Source: Leptolyngbya sp. FACHB-8 | Lineage (GTDB): Bacteria; Cyanobacteriota; Cyanobacteriia; Elainellales; Elainellaceae | Assembly: GCF_014695575.1 (NCBI RefSeq) | Contig: NZ_JACJOO010000062.1 | Location: forward strand, 39,787-103,786 | DNA: 64,000 nucleotides | Direction: 5' to 3' | Shown here: in pieces, positions 17,954-26,247 of the stretch | How positions within the stretch are numbered: position 1 is the first letter of the stretch | Layout: each line of letters starts with the position of its first letter | Translations under genes and position numbers: made by a program | The notes under the pieces: model-generated | The model's input: only the letters and a program-made list of their open reading frames with translations | Database searches by the model: none | What the model was told of the DNA's origin: nothing

Positions 17954-19960
17954 CTACCCTTGAGTTTCCTGCCCGCTCCCCTCTGTCCGCTCCTCTACCT
18001 GAGCAATGACAGGCACTTTCACGTCAGGCAGTTCTACAGGTTCGGTAACGGGTTCAGGCAGATTTTCAATGTCTGCAATCGTTTCCGGCACCAGCACAGT
18101 TCTGGTGTATCCACCTCCCAACAGCTTGATCAGCTGAGGTTTGGGATCGTGGTAGAGGTAGAGCAGGCGATCGCCCGCTTTACCATCCTCCAGATTAGAC
18201 ACCAGCAACAGTTGCGTGTCAGTTTGCAGCAGAACTGGAAGAATGCGGCCGTTATCAATCAGCGTTCGCAAATGTTTCAGTTGGCGAGGACGGTTGGCTT
18301 CACTCAGCGTCGTTTCGCCAAGACGAATTTCGCGATCGCTTAAATAGCGATTCCAGTTCTTTAATGGCAACTGCGGCAGAAAAGCCGCTTTAATTTTGGT
18401 AGAACCTTCGGCACCATCCGCATTCGCCGCAGAGTCACTGGGAAGCAGAGACAAAACCCGAGGTGGGTTGAACTCTTCAGCCGCCCGCTGGGCAATCACC
18501 TGGTTGATAGCCCCATTGGTTGTCGCAGCCAGGAAGGTTCCCTTGGTTTCTAATCCGGCCTGTTCCAACACCTCAGCGTCGAGGGCGCTGCTGGCGATCG
18601 TCATTAAACCCTGCCGTTCAGCGATGGCACATGCTTGCAGGTCTGTATCAATCAAAACAGCCGCCTCATTTCGCTCCTGAAACAAGCGAGCAATCAGATA
18701 ACTGAGGGGATTGCAACCCACAATGACGATCCCAGTAGAACCCAATGCTGTAATACCCAGCAGTTGGGCGACCCAACGGGCCGTCAACCCCTGGAGAAAT
18801 ACCGTTGAGAGAATTGTGAGAAATACCAGGGCTTTAATCGCATCTCCCCCCGTGACACCCCGTTCTGTCAGCAGAATGGCGAACAGGGAAGCTACAGAAG
18901 CAGACACAATGCCTCGGGGTGCGACCCAGGCCAAGAAAAGCTTCTGCCGCCAACTCAATTCCTGATTGTTGAGTGTACAGAGCCAGATACTCAGGGGACG
19001 GACAATAAACATCAGCACAGCGACCGTGAGCAGCGCTCCCTGCCCCAGAGCGAACAAGCTGGCTAATGAGAGGTCTGCCGCTAACAGCACAAAGAGAACT
19101 GATACCGACAAGGTTGTCAGTTGTCCTTTAAACCGACGCAGGGGCCGTTCATCCGGGATTCCAGAAGCTCGTAGCACGACCCCGGCAACCACCGCTGTCA
19201 TCAGCCCTGCTTCACTACGGATGAGCTGCGCGACGCCAAACAGCCCCCAAATTCCCGCCAGCACCACCAAATTCTTTAGGTCATCAGAGAGCGATCGGTT
19301 CAGCTTCAGCCCCTGCCCTAATGCCCAGCCACCCAGCGCTCCAATGCCGCCACCAATGCTCAGACGGACAAACAGGCCCCCCACAACCGATAGGGGATCG
19401 GTTTCGCCATTGAGAATCACATCCAGTACCACCACGGCCAGGATGGCTCCGACCGGGTCAATCAACACGCTTTCCCCCTCTAATAGTGCAGCAACAGGGG
19501 GTTGAACCTGCACTTGCTTGAGCAGGGGGGAAATGACGGTGGGGCCGGTGACAACCACCAGAGAACCAAAGAGAAAGGCGATCGCCCACGGGAACTCTCC
19601 CAACCAGTGGGCTGCCATCCCACCACCGACGAGGGTAATCAGCGTCCCAATCGTCACCAGATTACGCAAGCTACCCGACACCTGACTCAGCCGCCGCAGC
19701 TCAAGATTAAGGCCGCCTTCAAACAGAATCAGGGCTACGGAGAGAGCCACAATGACTTCCAGTCCGTTGCCTAATAGTTGCGGATGCACAATATCCAGGC
19801 CATCATTGCCCAGCAAAATGCCAAAAGACAGCAAAAAAACAATGCTGGGCACTTTGAAAAAGTCAGCGATGACCTGTGCGCCAATGCCGACCATGACCGC
19901 CACGATCATCTGCAACATCATGGCCAGGGCAGTGTTCATCGTACCTGGGTCGTCCAGCAT
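17954..19960 (-). CDS. Na+/H+ antiporter, CPA1 type with TrkA-N-like C-terminal domain
   Basis: A 668-residue cation:proton antiporter. Residues about 10-400 form some 12 helices with the CPA1 hallmarks LILFEGGLNLEL, VVVTGPTVISPLL, LLEGESVLIDPVGAI (with the functional Asp) and VAPRGIVSAS. After residue 400 a cytoplasmic Rossmann-like segment starts with GIVIVGCNPLSYLIARLF, a TrkA-N nucleotide-binding domain, then a charged tail. This suggests gating by a nucleotide ligand. The first ATG (19960) has GAGG close upstream; an internal ATG seven codons later is the alternative start. Likely roles are pH and salt homeostasis. Confidence 0.92.
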   Translation of the reverse strand: MLDDPGTMNTALAMMLQMIVAVMVGIGAQVIADFFKVPSIVFLLSFGILLGNDGLDIVHPQLLGNGLEVIVALSVALILFEGGLNLELRRLSQVSGSLRNLVTIGTLITLVGGGMAAHWLGEFPWAIAFLFGSLVVVTGPTVISPLLKQVQVQPPVAALLEGESVLIDPVGAILAVVVLDVILNGETDPLSVVGGLFVRLSIGGGIGALGGWALGQGLKLNRSLSDDLKNLVVLAGIWGLFGVAQLIRSEAGLMTAVVAGVVLRASGIPDERPLRRFKGQLTTLSVSVLFVLLAADLSLASLFALGQGALLTVAVLMFIVRPLSIWLCTLNNQELSWRQKLFLAWVAPRGIVSASVASLFAILLTERGVTGGDAIKALVFLTILSTVFLQGLTARWVAQLLGITALGSTGIVIVGCNPLSYLIARLFQERNEAAVLIDTDLQACAIAERQGLMTIASSALDAEVLEQAGLETKGTFLAATTNGAINQVIAQRAAEEFNPPRVLSLLPSDSAANADGAEGSTKIKAAFLPQLPLKNWNRYLSDREIRLGETTLSEANRPRQLKHLRTLIDNGRILPVLLQTDTQLLLVSNLEDGKAGDRLLYLYHDPKPQLIKLLGGGYTRTVLVPETIADIENLPEPVTEPVELPDVKVPVIAQVEERTEGSGQETQG

Positions 19961-20056
19961 GATCCTCGCAAACTATACATTGCTTATGGTATCGAACCTC
20001 AGCTCGGATTCAGGGAATTTTCGAAACCAACACGACTCCCAGCCCTTGCAAATTTC

Positions 20057-20170
20057 ATGAATCCCAAAATCAGTGCTGTTCTAGACATGGGCTTGGTTGT
20101 TGCGCGAGAAGCTCTCAGCAACCAAGCACAGCAACCCATGAAACAAGACCTCAAGGCTCAGGCGGTATAG
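20057..20170 (+). CDS. Possible 37-residue peptide, doubtful
   Basis: An ATG at 20057 opens a short frame (starting NPKISAVLDMGLVVAREALS) ending at 20170. The composition is protein-like, but no Shine-Dalgarno is visible. The DNA also contains an 11-bp inverted repeat (cttggttgttg near 20090 with cagcaaccaag), so the region may instead be a hairpin element. Confidence 0.25.
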   Translation: MNPKISAVLDMGLVVAREALSNQAQQPMKQDLKAQAV

Positions 20171-20282
20171 AACAGGCCTTCAGGATGACTGGGCAAGCCA
20201 TAGTAATGTGCAAGGATTAGGGTAGATTTGAAAGGGGCATTCTGCCCTATGTTCTAGCTGTTCATCCTGGGCTGTTTGAATT

Positions 20283-20927
20283 TTGGGAATTGATCTCCGC
20301 AGTTACGTTTATCTTGACCGCTTACAGGCTCAACATGCCGCTTATTTGGGCACGGTAGCGCTGGGCTTTTTGCCGCTGCCAGGGGATGCCTCTCTCTGGG
20401 TCGAAGTTTCCCCAGGAGTCGAAATTAATCACCTGATGGATAAAGCCCTAAAAGCCGCCGTCGTGCGCCCAGGGGTACTGATTATCGAGCGGCTGTATGG
20501 TGTATTGGAAGTGCATTCCAGCAGCCAGGGAGAAGTTCATGCAGCCGGCCGCGCCATTTTGCAAGAATTGGGCATGACCCCCAGCGATTGCATTAAACCC
20601 CGAATTATTTCCAGCCAGGTCATTCGTAATATTGATCCCCACCATACGCAGCTGATCAACCGAAACCGGCGGGGACAAATGATTTTATCAGGCCAAACTC
20701 TCTACATTTTGGAAGTGGAGCCTGCAGCCTATGCAGCACTAGCTGCCAATGAAGCCGAAAAAGCCGCCCTGATCAATATTCTTCAGGTTTCAGCGGTGGG
20801 TACCTTTGGGCGGCTTTACCTGGGCGGTGAAGAACGCGACATTCTGGCCGCAGTACGGGCAGTAGAGGCCACTCTAAACAGTCTGGCAGGCCGTGATATT
20901 TGGAGTCCAGGCGGTCGTGCTGAATAA
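20283..20927 (+). CDS. ccmP: Carboxysome shell protein CcmP (tandem BMC)
   Basis: A 214-residue shell protein with two bacterial-microcompartment domains in tandem. Three copies form a pseudohexamer, and pairs of trimers stack to make a gated pore through the beta-carboxysome shell. Recognised by [20 protein letters not shown] at the N-terminus, [15 protein letters not shown] at about residue 80, and [18 protein letters not shown] then [17 protein letters not shown] in the second half, all very close to known CcmP. The start is TTG at 20283, because homologues begin at exactly this Gly-Ile. It stands alone, away from the main ccm cluster, as is usual. Confidence 0.95.
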   Translation: MGIDLRSYVYLDRLQAQHAAYLGTVALGFLPLPGDASLWVEVSPGVEINHLMDKALKAAVVRPGVLIIERLYGVLEVHSSSQGEVHAAGRAILQELGMTPSDCIKPRIISSQVIRNIDPHHTQLINRNRRGQMILSGQTLYILEVEPAAYAALAANEAEKAALINILQVSAVGTFGRLYLGGEERDILAAVRAVEATLNSLAGRDIWSPGGRAE

Positions 20928-20963
20928 GCTCAGCCTCTAGCAATACGCCCTCAGACCAGGAAG

Positions 20964-21008
20964 TTTATTTTTGCAAAGGCTCACGGAGCAAGGCTTTGCA
21001 AAAATAAA
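20964..21008. terminator. Hairpin between ccmP and the converging gene
   Basis: tttatttttgcaaag (20964-20978) pairs perfectly with ctttgcaaaaataaa (20994-21008), with an inner gctc/gagc pair. It sits at the meeting of two 3' ends and probably terminates both. Confidence 0.75.
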
Positions 21009-21019
21009 TTGGAGTGTCC

Positions 21020-21577
21020 TTAACCGCCAGAGGCAGAACGCCGCTTGCGAAACACGGGGGTCATAGTGATGCCCGTAATCAGGAGCGCGACCAGCCCAAC
21101 CCCCAGAACTAACACGTATAACGGCCACAAAATTGAACCCAGATAGTAACCCTGGTGTAAGCGCAGCAGGAAGCCAATATCGCGGGGGGAAAGCCCCAAC
21201 CAGCTTGTGCCAATGGCGTAGGCAACACCCGTGAGGGCGCTAATGGTTAAAGGTAAAAGCCCGATGATAGAGAGGATGCGGTGTAGCCAACGATGATCTC
21301 GACGTGGTTGAGCCTTAGATGCTTTTTTGGGAAGAAGCATAGACAGACCTGTGATAATCATGCCCACTAAACCCAGCCCCATCAGCAAGACATAAACAGG
21401 CATAAGGGGTTCACCTAGGAATTCCCCCTGATGCAGCACCATAAAGATATTGGCAACATTATCGGGAATATCCAATAGGTTGCTGCCAATGCGGTAGGCG
21501 ACGCCCGTTAACGCTGCCAGCAAGAGCGGGAAGAAGACCAGCGGGGCCGCTTGACGATGGAGTTTGCGGAGATTCAT
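21020..21577 (-). CDS. Internally duplicated PepSY-TM-like membrane protein
   Basis: A 185-residue protein with four membrane helices in two matching halves. Unit 1 is LHRQAAPLVFFPLLLAALTG...LHQGEFLG...PVYVLLMGLGLVGMIITG. Unit 2 is LHRILSIIGLLPLTISALTG...LHQGYYLG...PLYVLVLGVGLVALLITG. Each half keeps two histidines (LHR and LHQG) facing the membrane ends, a pattern that could bind haem. This resembles the membrane part of PepSY-associated proteins, some of which are ferric reductases. Function is not established. The adjacent PiuC-type gene is in the same direction. Confidence 0.75.
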   Translation of the reverse strand: MNLRKLHRQAAPLVFFPLLLAALTGVAYRIGSNLLDIPDNVANIFMVLHQGEFLGEPLMPVYVLLMGLGLVGMIITGLSMLLPKKASKAQPRRDHRWLHRILSIIGLLPLTISALTGVAYAIGTSWLGLSPRDIGFLLRLHQGYYLGSILWPLYVLVLGVGLVALLITGITMTPVFRKRRSASGG

Positions 21578-21674
21578 ATAACAGAGAGGGGAAGGGAAAG
21601 GGGGAGGGCGATCGCCCGATCAGATGGACCAAGAGTAACCTAACACTCCAAACTGACCTCATACCAAATCAATG

Positions 21675-21738
21675 TGAAGTTGCACAGAATGAGAGTGGCG
21701 GCGGGTACCCGCCGCCACTCTCATTCTGTGCAACTTCA
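21675..21738. repeat. 64-base perfect palindrome
   Basis: Two 32-base arms meet at gggtaccc (centre 21706/21707) with no mismatch; the arms begin tgaagttgcacagaatgaga. It ends 13 bases from the stop of the downstream minus-strand gene, so it may act as its terminator, though the perfection and length exceed that need. Confidence 0.8.
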
Positions 21739-21751
21739 TGTAAAAACGACC

Positions 21752-22423
21752 TCACGTAAAAGCCCATTTTCGCAGCAGATTTGCATGAGTCTTGCTGAGC
21801 AAATCAAACTCAACAGTCTTGCCATACTTTTCGAAGATAGAACGGCGAGCAGTATCCAAATCAAACAGCAACTCCCGATCCTGGCTATCACGAATCACAC
21901 TTTGAATCCACGTGACAACGGCTAAGCGAACCCCTTGGGTCACTTCGCTGACCTGATGCAATGTGGTAGAAGGATAAACAATGGCTGAACCGGCCGACAG
22001 CTTAAAGCATTGCTCCCCCAAGCTGCTATCCAAAATCAGCTCTCCCCCTGTGTAACTATCCGGTTCACTCAAAAATATCGTCATCGATACATCTGAGCGG
22101 GTCAGAGGAGCCTCACCCATCAGAGCATTATCGGTGTGAGAACCATAGGACATGCCTGGTTCATAGCGGCTAATGAGCGCAGGACGAATGATATGGGGCC
22201 GCACAGCCGCTTGAAACAGGGCATTACGTTTAAGCGCCTGATCGACTACGTCCCGAATGGTTCGGGTTGCCTGGGCTTGCCCAGATAATTGCTGATTATT
22301 TTTAACCGTACGCGCGTATTGCCCAGCAGTCAGTTTTCCGTCTATAAATTCTGCGTCGCTGAGGGTTTGGTGGATACTGTCCAATTCATCTGTTGTCAGT
22401 AAATTGTCAATGCAAATAATCAT
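21752..22423 (-). CDS. Fe(II)/2-oxoglutarate dioxygenase, PiuC/PKHD-type hydroxylase
   Basis: A 223-residue oxygenase of the PKHD-hydroxylase family, related to PiuC encoded beside siderophore receptors. The iron-binding triad is visible as H-x-D in GSHTDNAL (about residue 99) and the distal His in TTLHQVSEV (about 160). The 2-oxoglutarate-binding Arg is in QGVRLAVVTW. The N-terminus MIICIDNLLTTDEL and the RTVKNNQQL segment are typical of the family. Substrate is unknown. No TonB receptor is adjacent here, unlike many PiuC loci. Confidence 0.92.
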   Translation of the reverse strand: MIICIDNLLTTDELDSIHQTLSDAEFIDGKLTAGQYARTVKNNQQLSGQAQATRTIRDVVDQALKRNALFQAAVRPHIIRPALISRYEPGMSYGSHTDNALMGEAPLTRSDVSMTIFLSEPDSYTGGELILDSSLGEQCFKLSAGSAIVYPSTTLHQVSEVTQGVRLAVVTWIQSVIRDSQDRELLFDLDTARRSIFEKYGKTVEFDLLSKTHANLLRKWAFT

Positions 22424-22525
22424 AAACTTCGGGCATGAGAAGGTGAGGCAAGATTAACGTTACAAGAATCTGTGTACAACCTAATGGTACATAGCTACCA
22501 AAAGCGAATTGGAACTCATATTTTT

Positions 22526-22580
22526 AGGACTTATGCATTCTTATGGTGTGCTTTGCACACCATAAGAATGCATAAGTCCT
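22526..22580. repeat. 26-bp perfect hairpin with ttt triloop
   Basis: The arms at 22526-22551 and 22555-22580 are perfectly complementary (aggacttatgcattc and onward); the tip reads gc-ttt-gc. It lies between the dioxygenase start and the lipoprotein end. Confidence 0.8.
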
Positions 22581-22607
22581 GATTCAATGATTTTCATTAA
22601 GGCAAAA

Positions 22608-22639
22608 AGAGTGGGACGGCACAATGTGCGTCCCATTCT
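22608..22639 (-). terminator. Terminator of lipoprotein gene
   Basis: agagtgggacg and cgtcccattct pair. On the minus strand the stem is followed by CTTTTTGCC, a usable T-run, about 50 bases after the stop. Confidence 0.75.
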
Positions 22640-22691
22640 ATAAAAATGCCTCGGATATAAGTTCCAGCATTTAGGTCAGGCGATCGCTACA

Positions 22692-22892
22692 TTAGCCTTC
22701 TCCACCCTCTCCCTCTTCGCCTCCCTCACTTTCTTCTGCCTCTTCCTGTTCTGTTTCTGCATCTTGGACATTGGGAGCGGTGGGAACAACAGTATCTTCC
22801 GCTTCTTCTTCACGTTCGTTAGCACCTAAGCAGGCTGTTAGAGTGCCTACTAAACCAAGGCTAAGAAACAATGCAACAGCTTTTGACTTCAC
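22692..22892 (-). CDS. Small acidic lipoprotein
   Basis: A 66-residue precursor: basic start MKSKAV, hydrophobic core ALFLSLGLVGTLT, and a lipobox ending LTAC at Cys21, so the mature protein would be lipid-anchored. The mature 46 residues are almost all Glu, Gly, Ala and Thr (EEEAEDTVVPTAPNVQ then EEGEGGEG), a disordered acidic tail with no domain. Function is unknown. It may bind cations or act as a spacer at the membrane surface. Confidence 0.75.
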   Translation of the reverse strand: MKSKAVALFLSLGLVGTLTACLGANEREEEAEDTVVPTAPNVQDAETEQEEAEESEGGEEGEGGEG

Positions 22893-23012
22893 GACTTAGG
22901 CTCCCGAGAATCACAAAATATCCAGACAGATCTTAAAGAACTCCTATGAAAAGCGCATGAAGCAAGCGGTAGATGTTTGGAGAAATTTAAATCCTCAAAC
23001 TCTCTAAGAATC

Positions 23013-23105
23013 TATAGCAATGTCCAAGTGAGTTAAGTAAAGCAACAGTGGTGTGGGGCGCTCCGTGCCCCACACCACCGTACTTAATCAACGTGCACAG
23101 TGCTA
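23013..23105. repeat. Family B palindromic element, copy B1
   Basis: The ends are tatagca...gttaagta and, inverted, gtacttaatcaacgtgca...gctag. The central hairpin has 14-bp arms at 23048-23061 and 23065-23078 with a tcc triloop. It aligns throughout with B2 (29230-29324). Confidence 0.7.
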
Positions 23106-23151
23106 GAGAGTCATTTTCTCGTGCACGAAGCGCACGAGAAAATGACTCTCT
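23105..23151. repeat. 20-bp perfect hairpin
   Basis: The arms at 23105-23124 and 23132-23151 (agagagtcattttctcgtgc and its complement) enclose acgaagc. It adjoins element B1 and precedes the 3' end of the Rubisco activase gene by 50 bases. Confidence 0.75.
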
Positions 23152-23202
23152 CAGGCAGCTTTAAAGCACGCCCTAGTGCCATTCAAGCTTGCTTGATAAC
23201 CC

Positions 23203-24516
23203 CTAAACGGCTGCTTTAGGACGTTGCACAATCAACTCCGCCACTCGTCGTCGATCGGGGCTGACACCCACCAGGCGAATGTAGTCTTGCGGATACTCAG
23301 CCATGCAGGCTTTGAGCCCAGCGATCGCCACATCCAGCGTACTCTCAAAGCTGCCGTAACATTGCCACGACCCAATGCGGAACCGTCGCTCATTCACATG
23401 CTCAATTCCGATTCGATGGTTAGTATTCAGGAGGCGTTCGAGTTCAGCGATCGCCTCTGCAGGAATAGCATCGTTGGAACCGTTGTGATCGGTAGAGGGA
23501 TAATGGGCTATCGGTTTTGGGGGGCTGGCAGGAGCACTATTCCTTTCCTCAATCGGCCGCTTTTTGCCATCTACCGCCTGCTTATCTGCGACCGATCCCT
23601 GGCCGTCTGCCCGCTGCCCGCCGCCATCCATCCGAGGCTGAAGTGCAGAGTGATACTCCTCAACCAGCCGCAACTCCCGAATCCGCTCTTGCTCGCGCAC
23701 CATGCGTCGACCAATTTCAATAAGATGAGGCAGGCTGAAGTCGGGCCGATGAAACTCAGTAGGTTTGCCGTCACTGTGAACGACTTTTTGGGAAATGTGT
23801 TCAAGACCAATGGTTTGAATCAGGTTACGAACCTGTTCATCGTAAAGTTGCGCTCGCAATGCACTAAAGAAATCAATTGCCTGATTCGGAAAGGTATCCA
23901 CCAGGGTTTCCACCTCACCAGGGCTGAGATCCTTGTCGAAGATGCCTCCGATGATGCCAAGGCGATCGCTCCGATCCGGATCCCAGAAAAACTTCTCCAT
24001 CCGCCCATCACGAACCAGGGGCGCATACAGCGTCGAAAAGTCGTTCCCCGTCAAAATAATGGGAATACGCTGCACAGGTTCGGCATCATAACTGCCAGGA
24101 AGCTGCACATTCGTAGGGTTATCCGCAATATTCATCAACGTGGCGTTCACCAGCTGAGTGTTGACCGTGTACTGCGTCTGAGAATCAACCCGACCAATCC
24201 CCGCATCCACGTCATTGATCATCAGAACCGCCATGCGACCCCGCACCTTTACCAGTTCTGCCGCTTCGCGATAGCGCAGACGGATCAGGCGCGCCGGATC
24301 ACCCGCATCGGGGCTTTCCAACTCCCCCGCTGAGACATGAATGGCTTCTATACCCATGCGTTCGTATACCAACTCGCACATGAAGGTTTTGCCCTCCCCC
24401 TTGCGCCCATGCACACCCAAAATCAATGGCACTCGCACGCCAGGTAACTTCAGATAGTTTTTGGTGATATGAACGGATAGTTTTTCAAGAAAGTGAGGCG
24501 AAATATAGTAGCTCAT
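23203..24516 (-). CDS. rca: Rubisco activase with C-terminal Rubisco small-subunit-like domain
   Basis: A 437-residue AAA+ ATPase that removes inhibitory sugar phosphates from Rubisco. Walker A is GRKGEGKT at residues 37-44, Walker B is MAVLMINDVDAG, and the substrate-side segment is QRIPIILTGNDFSTLYAPLV. After a variable Gln/Gly/Lys-rich linker (about 290-350), residues about 355-437 form a small-subunit-like domain. Its matching stretches include HRIGIEHVNERRFRIGSWQC and TLDVAIAGLKACMAEYPQDY, of the kind that lets CcmM and cyanobacterial Rca bind Rubisco in the carboxysome. It lies 2.3 kb from ccmP, on the opposite strand. Confidence 0.96.
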   Translation of the reverse strand: MSYYISPHFLEKLSVHITKNYLKLPGVRVPLILGVHGRKGEGKTFMCELVYERMGIEAIHVSAGELESPDAGDPARLIRLRYREAAELVKVRGRMAVLMINDVDAGIGRVDSQTQYTVNTQLVNATLMNIADNPTNVQLPGSYDAEPVQRIPIILTGNDFSTLYAPLVRDGRMEKFFWDPDRSDRLGIIGGIFDKDLSPGEVETLVDTFPNQAIDFFSALRAQLYDEQVRNLIQTIGLEHISQKVVHSDGKPTEFHRPDFSLPHLIEIGRRMVREQERIRELRLVEEYHSALQPRMDGGGQRADGQGSVADKQAVDGKKRPIEERNSAPASPPKPIAHYPSTDHNGSNDAIPAEAIAELERLLNTNHRIGIEHVNERRFRIGSWQCYGSFESTLDVAIAGLKACMAEYPQDYIRLVGVSPDRRRVAELIVQRPKAAV

Positions 24517-24846
24517 GACGAAGGCCGTTTTTCTTTGGGATGCGGAATTTCAGACTGTTATTCCTGATACCGAAAGCCTACCGTACCGCAGATCCCTACC
24601 GCTTAGCAAGGGGCAGAAAACTGCCAAAAGGTAGATGAAATCGAGTATTCAGATTTGCACTATTTATCAAACTAATTGGGTTTGCTACACTACGTTCTGC
24701 TGAACAAGAAGATGAACTGGAATGCCGAACTATAAGCTTGGCGTTCCAGTTCTAGCTATCTGGATGGGGTGAAGGGGGGCACTTCGTGTCCCTTTCACCC
24801 CATCCACAAGTTTGTAAATATGCCCAACCTGTTAAAGATGCATGAG
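24517..24846. other. Intergenic with two hairpins
   Basis: One hairpin pairs aactggaatgcc (24715-24726) with ggcgttccagtt (24740-24751). The second (24761-24806) pairs tggatggggtgaa with tttcaccccatcca around a ttc triloop and ends 40 bases from the peptidase stop, so it is a likely terminator. The first 190 bases hold nothing recognisable apart from the promoter region expected for the activase gene. Confidence 0.6.
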
Positions 24847-26130
24847 TTAGGCTTGGGCGATCGCCATCTCAGGACCCACTAATGAAACATAAGGCTCAAC
24901 AAAGTAACGATTAGCGACCTCCTGTACATCCTCAGCAGTGACGGCCGAGAAGGCTACTTGGAATCGCTGATCGAAGTCAATTCCCGCTCCCAAAATTTCG
25001 TACCAACCATAGACTTGAGCAATCTGAGCATTGGTTTGTTTACCCAGAGCGTATTGGCCCAAATATTTGTTCTTCGCTACTTCCAGCTCCTCAGAAGTGA
25101 GGGGGTTATCACGCAGGTAGTTAATCTCGCGCTGCAAGCCTTCTAGAGCGATCGCCGCATTACTAGGGGCCGTACCAATGTAAGCGATGAACTGAGAGGT
25201 CGAAATGCGCGTCGGGAAGATCGTCGAAACGTCATAGGCCAATCCCTGCTTTTCCCGTAGCTCCACAAACAGGCGGCTGGAAAGCCCGTTACCCAGATAA
25301 GTGTTAATTAATCGCAGACTGGTATAGTCCGGATTATGGATGGATGGCGCTAGATAGCCCAGCATTACAATTGCCTGCTGTGTATCCTGAGCCGTCTTAA
25401 CAACCTGGGGTTGAGGTTGAAGCTCAGGCAAACCGTCAGCCGTAGGAGCCGCTCCACCCTCAGGATTAACCCAGTCGCCAAAGGTTTGCTCTACCAGGGC
25501 GATCGCCTGCTCAGGGGTAATCCGTCCGGCAATGCTAATTACAATGTTGTCGGGGCGGAAGTAAGTTTGGTGATAGCGTTGCAGGTCACCCCGTTGCAGG
25601 GTCGTGATGCTCTCTTCCGTACCCATGGAGGAGAGTGCGTAGGGGTGGTTACGATACATCGCCTGGCGCAGTTGCTTCTGAGCCACATTGAAGGGTTGCT
25701 CCTGCATGGAACGCAATCCCTGCAAAGTGAGGCGACGCTCCAAATCAACCTCGGCCTCCGGGAAGGAGGGCGATCGCAACAACTCCGCTGCCAGAGCCAG
25801 CATTTCTGGAAAGTCGTAGGAGACCGTCTTCAGGCTCATGATGCTGTAATCAGTTGCAGAGTCAGCCCCTAGACTGGCCCCCACCGTTTCTACCCGCTCA
25901 GCAATCTCCATAGACGACAGGCGATCGGTACCCTTCGTCATTACAGCCGTCAGCAAGTGGGTGATCCCGGCTTGCTCAGGAGCCTCATAACGGGTACCCA
26001 CACGCACAAAAATACGGGCGGCAATAATATCAGCGCTGGGATTTTCCATCGCCAGCACCACCAGGCCATTGTTCAGAACGGTACGATGAACCTGAAGTTG
26101 GGGGCGATCGCCAGCAAGCGGTAAAGACAT
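24847..26130 (-). CDS. M16 peptidase-like protein lacking the zinc site
   Basis: A 427-residue member of the pitrilysin (M16B) family, but the expected HxxEH is replaced by ITHLLTAVM near residue 55, so it cannot bind catalytic zinc in the usual way. It keeps the M16 fold features (LNNGLVVLAMENPSADIIAA at the start, QTYFRPDNIVISIAGRI midway, EKQGLAYDVSTIF in the C-terminal half). It lies 117 bp downstream of an intact M16 gene on the same strand. Families of this type commonly work as an active/inactive heterodimer, so this is the probable non-catalytic partner. Confidence 0.92.
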   Translation of the reverse strand: MSLPLAGDRPQLQVHRTVLNNGLVVLAMENPSADIIAARIFVRVGTRYEAPEQAGITHLLTAVMTKGTDRLSSMEIAERVETVGASLGADSATDYSIMSLKTVSYDFPEMLALAAELLRSPSFPEAEVDLERRLTLQGLRSMQEQPFNVAQKQLRQAMYRNHPYALSSMGTEESITTLQRGDLQRYHQTYFRPDNIVISIAGRITPEQAIALVEQTFGDWVNPEGGAAPTADGLPELQPQPQVVKTAQDTQQAIVMLGYLAPSIHNPDYTSLRLINTYLGNGLSSRLFVELREKQGLAYDVSTIFPTRISTSQFIAYIGTAPSNAAIALEGLQREINYLRDNPLTSEELEVAKNKYLGQYALGKQTNAQIAQVYGWYEILGAGIDFDQRFQVAFSAVTAEDVQEVANRYFVEPYVSLVGPEMAIAQA

Positions 26131-26247
26131 GGGCCTCTCGAAGAAAAAAGAACAATCCAGACAAAAATTGCAGAAGGCAGGGAAGCCTTTACAGCCACCC
26201 TACCTAAAGCTTACCGTCGAGTTTTGAAGTCGGTATAAGCACACGCA

